A stretch of DNA of 11,377 nt from Candidatus Kapaibacterium sp. (GCA_023253875.1 JALRFC010000029.1:1-11377), one strand, 5' to 3'; counted from the first letter of the stretch, positions 1 to 7,974 are shown. Numbers and translations: made by a program. Notes: generated by a model from the letters alone, not told the origin.

Positions 1-1382
1 CATCTGCATTGCCTGTGTTTTTGCTACTGGGATTTGTGACAGGACTCTATACCACGACACTTCCATTATCCGATGAAACAACATTACAAACACTTGTATT
101 AAGTGTGATGCCATTGCTTGTGACATATTGGATCATCATATTTTGGCTTGCAGGTTTATATCGAAATTGGTTTGTGAGATCTCCTTTCACGGAAATGTTC
201 ACGGTAATCAGAGCAATAGGTTTTGGTAGTATCATCATCTTTCTTGCAATTCTGTTTACAAGCGCGAATTTTAGAGGATTTCGACTAAAGATTGTCTTAT
301 ATGCAATTATCCTCACGATTCTGATAGTGCTGGTGCGCGTTCTCGGCAGAATGCTGCAAAGATTTTTACGCAGAAAGGGCATTATTAAAGTACCAACGAT
401 TTTCATGGGACATCCTGAAGCAATGCTCGAGATGTATACAATCATGAAAGAGAATCCATCTTGGGGATATAATGTACAAGGCATTGTTTTACAAAGCGAA
501 GCTGATTTGAGAACATGGACATCCATCGCGAAGGGTGAATCATCTCACATACCTGTTCTTGGTTTCGTCAAAGACATCCTAGACATCGTAAAGAAAGAAA
601 GACCTGCAGACCTTGTGGTTATGATGGATGCACTTGATCATAGATGGATGATTGAACTCGTGATGGAATGTAGAGAACTTGGAATCGGCGTGAAGATTCA
701 ACCCGATTTATATGAACTATTCACGGGTCAAGCAAGATTATTGGCAATTCATGGCATGCCACTGATTGATATCAATCCCGAACTTATGAAAACATGGGAA
801 CGATTCATCAAGCGGGCAATTGATATCATCCTCAGTTCATGTGTCTTGATCATAGGTTTTCCTTTTCTGCTGATTACAGCTTTGATGGTACGTTTGGATT
901 CAAAAGGACCCGTCATTTTCAAGCAAAGAAGAGTAGGTAAAAATGGCAAAGTATTTACCATGTATAAATTCAGATCAATGGTAATAGATGCTGAAGCGGG
1001 TGGACAAAAATGGGCGGTTGTCAATGATCCACGCGTGACGAGAATCGGTAGATTTTTGCGTAAGTCTCATCTCGATGAAATGCCGCAATTTTGGAATGTC
1101 CTTAAAGGAGAAATGAGTCTTGTGGGACCAAGACCGGAAATGCCATTTTTTGTAGACAAATTCAAAAAAGAATTACCCTATTATACACGCCGACTTGTCA
1201 TTCGACCCGGCCTCACAGGCTGGAATCAAATACATTATCGGAATTATCAAGAGTCGATTGAAGAAATCACCAATCGTCTCAAACATGATTTTTACTATAT
1301 TGAAAACATGTCTTTGCAACTCGATATCGAGATCATCATACGCACTGCAATTCGCGTATTCAAAGGACATGGTCAGGCATAA
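1..1382 (+). CDS. Polyprenyl-phosphate sugar-1-phosphate transferase (WbaP/WcaJ-like), 5' end cut off
   Basis: This is an inner-membrane initiating enzyme that moves a sugar-1-phosphate from a nucleotide sugar to a polyprenyl phosphate carrier, the first step of exopolysaccharide or O-antigen-type glycan assembly. Counting the codon at position 9 as residue 1, hydrophobic segments lie near residues 1-20, 27-52, 67-85 and 92-112. They are followed by a soluble Rossmann-like middle part, a re-entrant or membrane segment at about 270-292, and the C-terminal Bac_transf catalytic domain to the end. Key motifs are KFRSM, the catalytic Asp-Glu pair D356-E357 in HLDEMPQ, and GPRPE at 373-377. The frame is open to the left edge through TCT GCA before a TTG at 9, so the TTG is not a credible start and the N-terminus lies outside the window. 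The stop TAA shares its last A with the next gene's ATG, indicating translational coupling. Family assignment is secure; the sugar transferred cannot be read from the sequence. Confidence 0.93.
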   Translation, partial: SALPVFLLLGFVTGLYTTTLPLSDETTLQTLVLSVMPLLVTYWIIIFWLAGLYRNWFVRSPFTEMFTVIRAIGFGSIIIFLAILFTSANFRGFRLKIVLYAIILTILIVLVRVLGRMLQRFLRRKGIIKVPTIFMGHPEAMLEMYTIMKENPSWGYNVQGIVLQSEADLRTWTSIAKGESSHIPVLGFVKDILDIVKKERPADLVVMMDALDHRWMIELVMECRELGIGVKIQPDLYELFTGQARLLAIHGMPLIDINPELMKTWERFIKRAIDIILSSCVLIIGFPFLLITALMVRLDSKGPVIFKQRRVGKNGKVFTMYKFRSMVIDAEAGGQKWAVVNDPRVTRIGRFLRKSHLDEMPQFWNVLKGEMSLVGPRPEMPFFVDKFKKELPYYTRRLVIRPGLTGWNQIHYRNYQESIEEITNRLKHDFYYIENMSLQLDIEIIIRTAIRVFKGHGQA

Positions 1383-2116
1383 TGGACAACTTCATGAAAG
1401 CGATCGTCGTCATACCGACTTATAATGAAATAGATAATATCGACAATATCCTCACTGCGGTTCTTGAAGCAGCCGATGTGCATGTGATGATTGTAGATGA
1501 TAATTCACCTGATGGCACGAGCAATCATGTGGAGGAAAGGATGAAAAGCGATACTCGCATTCATCTATTGAAACGTCCGGGTAAAATGGGTTTGGGTACT
1601 GCATATTGCGAAGGATTTGCAAAAGCATTGAACATGGGTTATGAAGTAATCATGGAAATGGATGCTGATTTCTCTCATGATCCGAAAGACATACCAAGAT
1701 TTCTGAAAGAAATCGAAACACATGATTTAATCATCGGATCGCGCTATTCGAATGGGGTGAATGTGGTGAATTGGCCACTTCGCAGATTGATTCTCAGTTA
1801 TAGTGCAAATGTATATACGAGAATAATCACTGGTATGCCGGTGAAAGATGCAACCGGTGGATTTAAGTGTTTTCGAGCATCGATGCTAAGCAAGATTGAT
1901 CTCAATGATATTCATTCGAATGGATATGCATTTCAGATTGAAATGAATTATCGCTTATGGAAGGCAGGGGCGCGCATTAAGGAAATACCAATTGTCTTCA
2001 TAGATCGCAGATCAGGTGTTTCTAAAATGAGCAAGAATATTGTGTATGAAGCGGCATTATTGGTGTGGAAATTACAATTGATGTGGATCTTTGGAAAAAT
2101 CAAAACGAAAGCTTAG
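1382..2116 (+). CDS. Family 2 glycosyltransferase, polyprenol-phosphate mannosyltransferase (DPM1) type
   Basis: This 244-residue protein is a GT-A fold glycosyltransferase of the dolichol/polyprenol-phosphate mannose synthase class. These enzymes transfer a hexose from a nucleotide sugar to a polyprenyl phosphate on the cytoplasmic face of the membrane. Visible motifs are VVIPTYNE at residues 9-16, VDDNSPDGT at 38-46, KMGLGTAY, the metal-binding D94-A95-D96 within MEMDADFSHDP, IGSRY and GGFKCF. The length matches single-domain bacterial enzymes; the C-terminal transmembrane domain found in GtrB-like or longer fused forms is absent. The start overlaps the preceding stop by one base (TAATG); a second in-frame ATG at 1394 (residue 5) is an alternative. 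Pairing with a polyprenyl sugar-phosphate transferase suggests both feed a lipid-linked glycan pathway or protein glycosylation. The sugar could be mannose, glucose or another hexose. Confidence 0.9.
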   Translation: MDNFMKAIVVIPTYNEIDNIDNILTAVLEAADVHVMIVDDNSPDGTSNHVEERMKSDTRIHLLKRPGKMGLGTAYCEGFAKALNMGYEVIMEMDADFSHDPKDIPRFLKEIETHDLIIGSRYSNGVNVVNWPLRRLILSYSANVYTRIITGMPVKDATGGFKCFRASMLSKIDLNDIHSNGYAFQIEMNYRLWKAGARIKEIPIVFIDRRSGVSKMSKNIVYEAALLVWKLQLMWIFGKIKTKA

Positions 2117-2637
2117 TAATTTGATTCATCGCGCCATCGAAGAATTTTCCAATTCTCTTCCGTTGAATTCCTCTGTAATTGCAGATTCACTCTACCCTGG
2201 ACACGTACAATGTCTTGTGGATTGAATGTTATAGTGAGATTAAATCCTCGAGCAATATCCATTCTGATGCTGTCACCTGTTGAGATAACGATATCATTCC
2301 AAATCAAATCAAGATTCTGGGCGGCATTGAATAAACCTGATGTCGTAAACATGTCTTGATCTCTTCCCCATGTGCCATCCACACCGGTTTCATAATTGCG
2401 ATAGATGAAGATGAAATCTTTGTCCAGCAATCTGCCATATGCCAATGTATCTTTATATAAATATGCACTTCTAAAATTCTGAAAGATTCCATCAATTGTC
2501 TTTTGGTCCGCGAATACATTTTCTCCAAGAGGAGTATCGGAAAGTTTCGGCGCAAATGGATTCGTACATGAAGAACACAACATCACTCCTGAAATGATGA
2601 AGTATATGAACATATATGCTATTGATTGGCGGAACAT
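2113..2637 (-). CDS. Small lipoprotein with probable NTF2-like fold
   Basis: This 174-residue protein has an N-terminal hydrophobic stretch (residues 7-22) followed by CSSC-T, with C24 the likely lipidated cysteine. The -3 residue is Cys rather than Leu, a loose lipobox but tolerable in Bacteroidota-type genomes. The mature part starts with a helix containing FQNFRSAYLYKD and ends in beta strands with GRVNLQLQ and W-K-I-L-R-W-R-D. That ending resembles NTF2/SnoaL-like lipoproteins, whose last strand reads W-x-I-x-x-W-x-D. No catalytic residues are recognisable, so a ligand-binding or structural envelope role is the most that can be inferred. The gene converges on the glycosyltransferase, and the two stop codons share bases 2114-2115. 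It is divergent from the acyltransferase across an 81-nt gap in which no convincing promoter match was found. Gene reality is well supported by the signal sequence; function is unknown. Confidence 0.75.
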   Translation of the reverse strand: MFRQSIAYMFIYFIISGVMLCSSCTNPFAPKLSDTPLGENVFADQKTIDGIFQNFRSAYLYKDTLAYGRLLDKDFIFIYRNYETGVDGTWGRDQDMFTTSGLFNAAQNLDLIWNDIVISTGDSIRMDIARGFNLTITFNPQDIVRVQGRVNLQLQRNSTEENWKILRWRDESNY

Positions 2638-2718
2638 GTGTTGAAGCTATGCTGTTTATTCATGTGATTGCGATAAATTAGCAAGAATTCAGGTATTCAT
2701 GCACATTGTCACTTCTTT

Positions 2719-3468
2719 ATGATCAAGGCACAACATTCGCCATTTTGGAGAACAGTACTGACATGGTATTTCTCTCGTTCATTGCGTAAGACATTTTTCA
2801 GATGTCTGATCAAAGGTGAACACCATATAAGTGCCTGGCATAAGGACAAAAAAGAACATTTGCCAAATATTCCACTCATTGTCTATTGTTCTCATGGTGG
2901 ATGGTGGGACGCTGCCTTGGCAATTGCCATTACAAATGGTCGGCTACAACTTGAGTCCTATGGTATGATGGAAGAAAAACAGTTGAAGAAATACCGTTTT
3001 TTTACCAAAGTGGGCATGTTTTCCGTACATCGCAGTAATGCCAGATCTGCAATACAATCACTGAAATATGCATCGGAATTAATCAAAGATTCGCGCAAAG
3101 TACTATGGATGTTCCCTCAAGGTGAATTGATACACCAAGAGATAAGACCTATTCAGACATATACCGGAATGGCTAATTTGGTTGAAATGATGGGTAAAGC
3201 TTGGTGTGTACCTGTTGCAATTCGCTATGATTTTCTCCATGAGCAAAAGCCAGAGGCTTGGCTTTCGATCGGTGAACCGGAACTTATGACAGCGGAAGCT
3301 TTTGGTGATAAATTCTCAATGACCGAGCATTTTCGCATTCGACTAACTGAACTGATGGATGAGGTTCGAGTTGATGTGATGGAATACCGAAAAAACGGAT
3401 ATGAGGTCTTTCTTCATGGTGCAACTTCTGTTGAAAAGCGATGGGATGCTGTTCGAGGCATCGAATAA
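2719..3468 (+). CDS. PlsC-type (lysophospholipid) acyltransferase
   Basis: This 249-residue protein belongs to the glycerolipid acyltransferase family that transfers acyl chains to lysophosphatidic acid or related hydroxylated lipids at the membrane face. The catalytic HX4D motif is H59-G-G-W-W-D64, with Ser-His in place of the usual Asn-His before it. The second family motif, normally FPEG, is F132-P-Q-G-E136. A basic amphipathic N-terminus (TWYFSRSLRKTFFRCLIKG) precedes the active site, as is common in the family. The WWD and FPQGE variants occur in a subgroup of Bacteroidota and Chlorobiota acyltransferases whose acceptors may be glycolipids or carotenoid glycosides rather than lysophosphatidate; that reading is inference. 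The ATG at 2719 is the first plausible start and lies 81 nt from a divergent lipoprotein gene. No strong Shine-Dalgarno sequence is visible. Confidence 0.86.
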   Translation: MIKAQHSPFWRTVLTWYFSRSLRKTFFRCLIKGEHHISAWHKDKKEHLPNIPLIVYCSHGGWWDAALAIAITNGRLQLESYGMMEEKQLKKYRFFTKVGMFSVHRSNARSAIQSLKYASELIKDSRKVLWMFPQGELIHQEIRPIQTYTGMANLVEMMGKAWCVPVAIRYDFLHEQKPEAWLSIGEPELMTAEAFGDKFSMTEHFRIRLTELMDEVRVDVMEYRKNGYEVFLHGATSVEKRWDAVRGIE

Positions 3469-3491
3469 TCCGCGAAATCAATGCTTTTTTA

Positions 3492-3523
3492 TTTGCCTTT
3501 CATGAATTCAAGGCCTATGTTTG
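3492..3523 (+). promoter_or_regulatory. Bacteroidota-type promoter match directly before a secreted-protein gene
   Basis: TTTG at 3492-3495 is followed after 20 nt by TATGTTTG at 3516-3523, an exact match to the TTTG / TAnnTTTG (-33/-7) consensus of Bacteroidota. Transcription would begin near 3526-3528, essentially at the ATG at 3528, giving a leaderless or nearly leaderless mRNA. A chance match is possible in AT-rich DNA. Confidence 0.4.
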
Positions 3524-3527
3524 TGGT

Positions 3528-3947
3528 ATGCGAATAATCAAGTACATATTTTTGGCTTTCTTCACCACGCTGACAATCTTTGCGGCTGAAATCTCTTTCG
3601 ACCACATGTCGGCAAAATCAGATGGGAAAGTCATTACTATCGAATGGCGTCCAGGTCTTGAAAAAGGTATCAGACTCTATGAACTTGAGCGTAATTCGGG
3701 TAGTGAAGGATTCCGTTCTATAGCAGAATTAGAGCCAAAGGGTGCTCAATTCACCTATCGTTTCATTGATGAAAATGCATTGATGAAAGGTGGAAATAAT
3801 GAGAGAATTTTGGGGAAAGTATATTCGTATAGGGTAAAAGTCATAGCCTATGACAATTCCATTTCTTACTCAAACATTGTGAATGTCAGTCATAGTGTGA
3901 GCGGAATTCGTCGTACTTGGGGTATGATCAAAGAAATGTTCCGTTGA
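3528..3947 (+). CDS. Small secreted fibronectin-III-like protein
   Basis: This 139-residue exported protein has a signal peptide of basic start (MRIIK), hydrophobic core to about residue 18, and cleavage around A19/A20. The frame is open upstream to an ATG at 3441, but that start would overlap the acyltransferase gene and bury the signal peptide 29 residues in, so the ATG at 3528 is chosen. The mature part reads like one fibronectin type III-like beta sandwich: an I-x-W strand (ITIEWRPG), then LYELERN, a FRSI strand, a YRFID turn, YSYRVKVIAYD, and SYSNIVNVS. It ends in a short basic tail (GIRRTWGMIKEMFR). No catalytic site is visible. One base separates its stop from the metalloprotease gene, so the two are probably co-translated. 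A role in binding, adhesion or as partner of the protease is inference. Confidence 0.72.
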   Translation: MRIIKYIFLAFFTTLTIFAAEISFDHMSAKSDGKVITIEWRPGLEKGIRLYELERNSGSEGFRSIAELEPKGAQFTYRFIDENALMKGGNNERILGKVYSYRVKVIAYDNSISYSNIVNVSHSVSGIRRTWGMIKEMFR

Positions 3948-3948
3948 T

Positions 3949-5622
3949 ATGATTCCATTTTTTTTGAATGTCTTCATGCGTAATACCTTGCTATGTTTGG
4001 TTTTAAGCATATTTCTCTATGTCCCGAAAGTATATGCGGACAAGTGTGGAACATTTGGTATTCGACATGAAACAAGCATGAAATCAATACTCAAAGGGGA
4101 AAGAGTACTTAAGCCAAGTTTGCCATTCTCAATTGTGAGTGATAGAGGACATTTCAGGATACATTATGCATTGAGTGGTCCTGATGCTGTGGATTCAACA
4201 GATACAAATCGCAATGGAATCCCGGATTATGTGGATGCATGTGGCAATGCCTTTGAATATGCTTATACCATTCAAGTTGATAGCATGGGTTTTCCTCCTC
4301 CACCGAATAATGGAGAAAATGGAAAGAATCCTTATGATGTTTTTCTCATTGATTTGTCGCAACAAGGCCTTTATGGCTTGACGACTTCGGAATTATCATT
4401 ACCCGGTTCAACTAATCAGCACAGATATACATTGACATATATTGAGGTTGACAATAATTACAGCAAGAGTGATAAGACTGCAAATGGGGGTCCATCATTC
4501 AATACATTTGAATTGGACGCACTCAACATAACTGCAGCACATGAATTTCAACATGCGATTCATCTTGCGAATTATGGAATGAATGATCAATTGTATGATG
4601 TTTCCCTCTATGAAATGTTCTGTACATGGATTGAAGCATATCATTATCCTGAAATCAAAGATTATCAATATTATGTAAAGAATTACTTTACCAATCCCAT
4701 AGAAAACAGATTCGGTCAAAGATATTCTCAATTCGTTAGCTCCGGTTATGCCAATGCACTGTTTTTTGAATATCTTCATGGCAAAACTCAGGAGCAATCA
4801 TTAGGTTTTAAGCCTATTTTGGACATGTGGGATAATATCGGCAAGAAGAATTTACCATATAGAGCATTGGAACTTTCATTGCTGAACAATAATCTTCCTT
4901 TGCATGAATTGTGGTGTGGTTATGTGGAAAGGACATATTATACTGGAAAGCGAGCCAGAGGTATTGATCCAGGATTGGTCTTCAAAGATGCAAGCCAATT
5001 TCCACTTATGAAAACAGATACAATTACCGCGAATCCCACGGCACTGTTCACCGGTAGTATCTTTCCATTTGAGATACGATCTTTGTCCAGCGGGCTCATT
5101 GGTAGTGGATTTTTGACAGATACAGCAAATATTTTCTTTTCTCCCGCTTATTCGGACTATTTCAGGGTTTTTGGAGGACAAAGTCTATCCTATTCTGTGC
5201 TTATAGATAAGAATAGCGACAAAACACCAATTGGATTTTCTGACTATTATGTGGACATGGACTTCAAATCCAATCGATTTTGTTCACTCATTCAATTGTC
5301 AAAAGGCGAGCTCATTTTCCCGGCAGAAAAGCCATATCCCAATCCCTTCTCATTGAGTAAGCATTCAGTGATTCACTTTCCATTACCCTATGCTATTGGA
5401 TTGGGACAAGAAGTGGAAATTCAGATATTCACTATTGCAGGTGCACCGGTTTATTCTGAAAGAGTCAAGGCTAGCATAGATTATACGAATGTTTCTAAGA
5501 CCGATGTCAATATATTGGTAGCAAAGCTGGAAAATACATCCCAATTATTACCCGGCATATACATGTTCACTATTTACTCAGAGCATGAGCCCATTTCAGG
5601 AAAGTTCATGGTCAAGCAATAA
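3949..5622 (+). CDS. Secreted MXAN_6640-like putative zinc metalloprotease with T9SS type A sorting domain
   Basis: This 557-residue protein has a signal peptide ending near A30 (VYA before DKCG); an alternative start is M10 (ATG at 3976). A short calcium-loop-like segment, D82 to D96 (DTNRNGIPDYVD core), precedes the protease-like region. The zinc-binding HEFQH motif is at 198-202, with a candidate third ligand at E222 or E229 (EMFCTWIE), an arrangement like gluzincin peptidases of the MXAN_6640 type. From Y463 (YPNPFS) to the end is an Ig-like C-terminal domain of the Por/T9SS type A sorting family, ending in PGIYMFTIYS and a basic tail; such domains direct proteins across the outer membrane and are removed or used for surface attachment. 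Catalytic activity is inferred from the motif alone. The gene starts one base after the fibronectin-like gene. The sorting domain is the clearest taxonomic marker in the window. Confidence 0.85.
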   Translation: MIPFFLNVFMRNTLLCLVLSIFLYVPKVYADKCGTFGIRHETSMKSILKGERVLKPSLPFSIVSDRGHFRIHYALSGPDAVDSTDTNRNGIPDYVDACGNAFEYAYTIQVDSMGFPPPPNNGENGKNPYDVFLIDLSQQGLYGLTTSELSLPGSTNQHRYTLTYIEVDNNYSKSDKTANGGPSFNTFELDALNITAAHEFQHAIHLANYGMNDQLYDVSLYEMFCTWIEAYHYPEIKDYQYYVKNYFTNPIENRFGQRYSQFVSSGYANALFFEYLHGKTQEQSLGFKPILDMWDNIGKKNLPYRALELSLLNNNLPLHELWCGYVERTYYTGKRARGIDPGLVFKDASQFPLMKTDTITANPTALFTGSIFPFEIRSLSSGLIGSGFLTDTANIFFSPAYSDYFRVFGGQSLSYSVLIDKNSDKTPIGFSDYYVDMDFKSNRFCSLIQLSKGELIFPAEKPYPNPFSLSKHSVIHFPLPYAIGLGQEVEIQIFTIAGAPVYSERVKASIDYTNVSKTDVNILVAKLENTSQLLPGIYMFTIYSEHEPISGKFMVKQ

Positions 5623-5629
5623 ACTCACC

Positions 5630-5726
5630 TAAACTTCTCCCCAGTTTATCCACATTCTATCGTGGAAAATCCCGCAATCCTCTATTCAGTTACCAGTTAG
5701 CATGATAACTCCATCAATGTGGAAAA
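5630..5726. promoter_or_regulatory. Intergenic block: AT-rich hairpin, exact DnaA-box match and CAGTTA repeats
   Basis: This stretch after the metalloprotease holds several short motifs. TAAACT (5630-5635) and AGTTTA (5643-5648) form a 6-bp stem with a 7-nt loop, but no T-run follows, so it is at best a weak terminator. TTATCCACA at 5646-5654 is an exact match to the bacterial DnaA box, and TGTGGAAAA at 5718-5726 is a one-mismatch copy on the other strand. Between them are a tandem CAGTTAC-CAGTTAG (5687-5700) and an inverted TAACT (5706-5710), which could be an operator. All functional readings are inference. Confidence 0.3.
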
Positions 5727-5758
5727 TGCTGTAATATTCTGTAAATCAGCGATTTAAT

Positions 5759-5789
5759 TTTGCTTGTTGTGCAAATTCCCGTAACTTTG
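5759..5789 (+). promoter_or_regulatory. Bacteroidota-type promoter of the first EF-G gene
   Basis: TTTG at 5759-5762, a 19-nt spacer and TAACTTTG at 5782-5789 match the -33/-7 consensus TTTG / TAnnTTTG exactly. The predicted transcription start is near 5792-5793, leaving a leader of about 80 nt before the ATG at 5874. The leader is AT-rich, with only a weak AGG ribosome site at 5860-5862. Location upstream of a highly expressed translation gene makes a real promoter likely. Confidence 0.7.
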
Positions 5790-5873
5790 TGGTCTTCGCT
5801 TTAGGCGGAGATTTCTAATACTTGATAAATAATAATCTTCATAAATATTCTATTGCGGTAGGTTAAGACAGCT

Positions 5874-7967
5874 ATGTCAGACATCTCAAAAGTTCGGAAT
5901 ATTGGTATTTCTGCCCACATTGATTCGGGTAAAACCACGCTCAGCGAGCGCATTTTGTTCTATACAGGTAAGATCCACAAGATCGAAGAAGTGAGAGGAA
6001 AATCGGGTGTTGGCGCCACGATGGACTCCATGGATCTTGAAAGAGAGAAAGGAATTACCATTCAGTCTGCAGCAACATACTGCACTTGGGGTGATTTTGA
6101 GATTAATTTGATTGACACTCCCGGTCACGTTGACTTTACAGTGGAAGTGGAAAGAGCTTTGCGCGTTTTGGACGGTGCCGTATTGGTTTTATGCGGTGTT
6201 GCCGGCGTTCAGAGTCAGTCGATCACGGTTGATCGTCAGATGAAGCGATATAATGTTCCAAGACTTGCTTTTGTGAACAAAATTGACCGTTCAGGTTCCA
6301 ATCCTGATCGTGTAGCTGAGCAATTGCGTGAGAAATTACATCATCGCCCGGTTGTCATGACATTCCCAATGGGATTGGAAGACAGATTTGCGGGTGTTGT
6401 TGACTTATTGCACATGAAAGCAGTATTCTTTGATGGTGATAATGGTGAAAACATCAGAAGAGAAGAAATTCCTGCTGAATATATGGAAGAAGCAAAAAAG
6501 CGTCGCCATGCCATGGTAGAAGCATTATCTGATTTTGATGATGCTATCGCTGAAAAATTCTTGATGGAAGAGGAAGTGACTGCAGAAGAGTTGATTCCAA
6601 TTATCCGTCGTGAAACCATCAATTTGAAGATTACACCTTTGTATTGCGGTTCTGCAATGAAGAATAAAGGTGTGCAAGTTTTGTTGGATGCAGTTGGAAT
6701 GTTCTTGCCTGCGCCTAAAGATGTTAAAAATGAAGGTTTGGATCAAAGTCAGAATGAAGCCAAGATTGAGTTGGTGCCAGAAAGAACGAAGCCATTTGTT
6801 GGATTGGCATTCAAGCTTGAAGATGGCCGCTTTGGTCAGCTTACCTATATGCGTATTTATCAAGGCGGCGTAAAGAAAGGTGATACGATCACTAATATGT
6901 CCAATGGTAAGCGCGTTAAAGTTCCAAGACTTGTTCGTATGCATGCAGATGAGATGCATGATATCGAGGAAGTGGGACCTGGTCAAATCGTTGCCATGTT
7001 TGGTATCGATTGTGCATCTGGTGATACCTTTACAGATGGTAATCTAAGCGTCACAATGACATCTATGTTTGTACCTGAGCCGGTTATCGAGCTTGCAGTG
7101 AGTCCGAAAGAAAAAGCAGGTCAGGTGAACTTCTCAAAAGCATTGAATCGCTTTACAAAAGAAGATCCGACATTCCGAGTTTATCGTGATGAAGAGAGCG
7201 GTGAAACGATTATTAAAGGAATGGGTGAATTGCATCTTGAAATTTATATTGAGCGTATTAAGCGTGAATATAATTGTGAGGTGAATGTTGGTAGACCAAA
7301 AGTTGCATTCCGTGAAACAATCACTGCAAATTCTGACTTCAACTATACACATAAAAAGCAAACCGGTGGATCTGGTCAATTTGCTCGTGTAGCAGGTTTC
7401 CTTGAGCCATTGCCAAGTGATGCAGTTGAGACATATGAATTTGTTGATGATATCGTGGGTGGCGTTATTCCTCGTGAATATATTCCTGCTTGCGATAAAG
7501 GTTTCCGTGAAGCTGTAACAGAAGGTTCTTTGATTGGCCAGCCTGTAGTAGGTGTTCGCGCTACGATCAATGACGGTGCAGAGCACCCGGTTGACTCTTC
7601 CGAAATGGCATTCAAAGTTGCATCTATTGCTGCTTTCCGTGAAGCGTATATGAAAGCAAAGCCGGTCATCCTTGAGCCGATTATGAAACTTGAAATCAGT
7701 GCTCCTGAAGAATTCCAAGGTGTTGCGATTGGACAAATCAATCAACGACGCGGTGTAATTGTTGGAGCAACAATGGATGCCGGATATGTAGTTGTTGAAG
7801 CAGAAGTGCCATTGAGCGAGATGTTCGGATATTCAACTGACTTGCGTTCTGTAACACAAGGTAAAGGTGAATTTTCAATGGAATTCTTGCGCTATTCACA
7901 AGTACCAAAGAATGTACAAGATGAGATGGTTAAGGCTTATCAACAAAAGCGTTCTGAAGGTAGATAA
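5874..7967 (+). CDS. fusA: Elongation factor G, mitochondrial EF-G1/spdEFG1-like (translocase type)
   Basis: This 697-residue translational GTPase moves tRNAs and mRNA through the ribosome after peptide transfer. GTPase motifs are all present: P-loop AHIDSGKTT at 14-22, switch I ending in the GITIQ segment, DTPGH at 81-85, NKID at 135-138 and GSA at 259-261. Domain IV keeps both decoding-site loops: loop 1 with KKQTGGSGQ (G498-G499-S500-G501-Q502) and loop 2 with H571 (DGAEHPVDSSE), the residue equivalent to E. coli H583. The KSGVGATMDSMDLERE switch I region and RQMKRYNVP resemble human GFM1 and spirochaete/planctomycete spdEFG1 more than E. coli FusA; this is a judgement from memory of those sequences. 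The gene lies before rpsL rather than after rpsG, and has its own promoter match. It is most likely the main translocase. Confidence 0.95.
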   Translation: MSDISKVRNIGISAHIDSGKTTLSERILFYTGKIHKIEEVRGKSGVGATMDSMDLEREKGITIQSAATYCTWGDFEINLIDTPGHVDFTVEVERALRVLDGAVLVLCGVAGVQSQSITVDRQMKRYNVPRLAFVNKIDRSGSNPDRVAEQLREKLHHRPVVMTFPMGLEDRFAGVVDLLHMKAVFFDGDNGENIRREEIPAEYMEEAKKRRHAMVEALSDFDDAIAEKFLMEEEVTAEELIPIIRRETINLKITPLYCGSAMKNKGVQVLLDAVGMFLPAPKDVKNEGLDQSQNEAKIELVPERTKPFVGLAFKLEDGRFGQLTYMRIYQGGVKKGDTITNMSNGKRVKVPRLVRMHADEMHDIEEVGPGQIVAMFGIDCASGDTFTDGNLSVTMTSMFVPEPVIELAVSPKEKAGQVNFSKALNRFTKEDPTFRVYRDEESGETIIKGMGELHLEIYIERIKREYNCEVNVGRPKVAFRETITANSDFNYTHKKQTGGSGQFARVAGFLEPLPSDAVETYEFVDDIVGGVIPREYIPACDKGFREAVTEGSLIGQPVVGVRATINDGAEHPVDSSEMAFKVASIAAFREAYMKAKPVILEPIMKLEISAPEEFQGVAIGQINQRRGVIVGATMDAGYVVVEAEVPLSEMFGYSTDLRSVTQGKGEFSMEFLRYSQVPKNVQDEMVKAYQQKRSEGR

Positions 7968-7974
7968 AAAAAGT

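Noticed and set aside
9..11. TTG at position 9 as the start of the sugar transferase
   Set aside because: The frame is open to the window edge and the family has a further N-terminal membrane segment, so this is an internal leucine codon.
3441..3527. Upstream ATG extending the fibronectin-like protein by 29 residues
   Set aside because: It would overlap the acyltransferase gene by 28 bases and place the signal peptide internally; the ATG at 3528 gives a normal export signal.
5630..5648. Hairpin TAAACT/AGTTTA as terminator of the metalloprotease gene
   Set aside because: The stem is short and AT-rich and no T-run follows; it may still have some effect, so it is only mentioned within the intergenic entry.
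5623..5873. Replication origin, suggested by the DnaA-box match
   Set aside because: Only one exact and one near-match box, with no dnaA, dnaN or other origin-linked genes in the window.
6525..6986. 153-codon minus-strand open frame within the first EF-G gene
   Set aside because: Same reason: an antisense shadow of a conserved coding region with low-complexity, unrecognisable translation.
7134..7745. Long open frame (203 codons) on the minus strand inside the first EF-G gene
   Set aside because: It lies entirely antisense to a strongly conserved GTPase, the translation is rich in Cys, Asn and Thr with no recognisable domain, and no promoter or ribosome site supports it.
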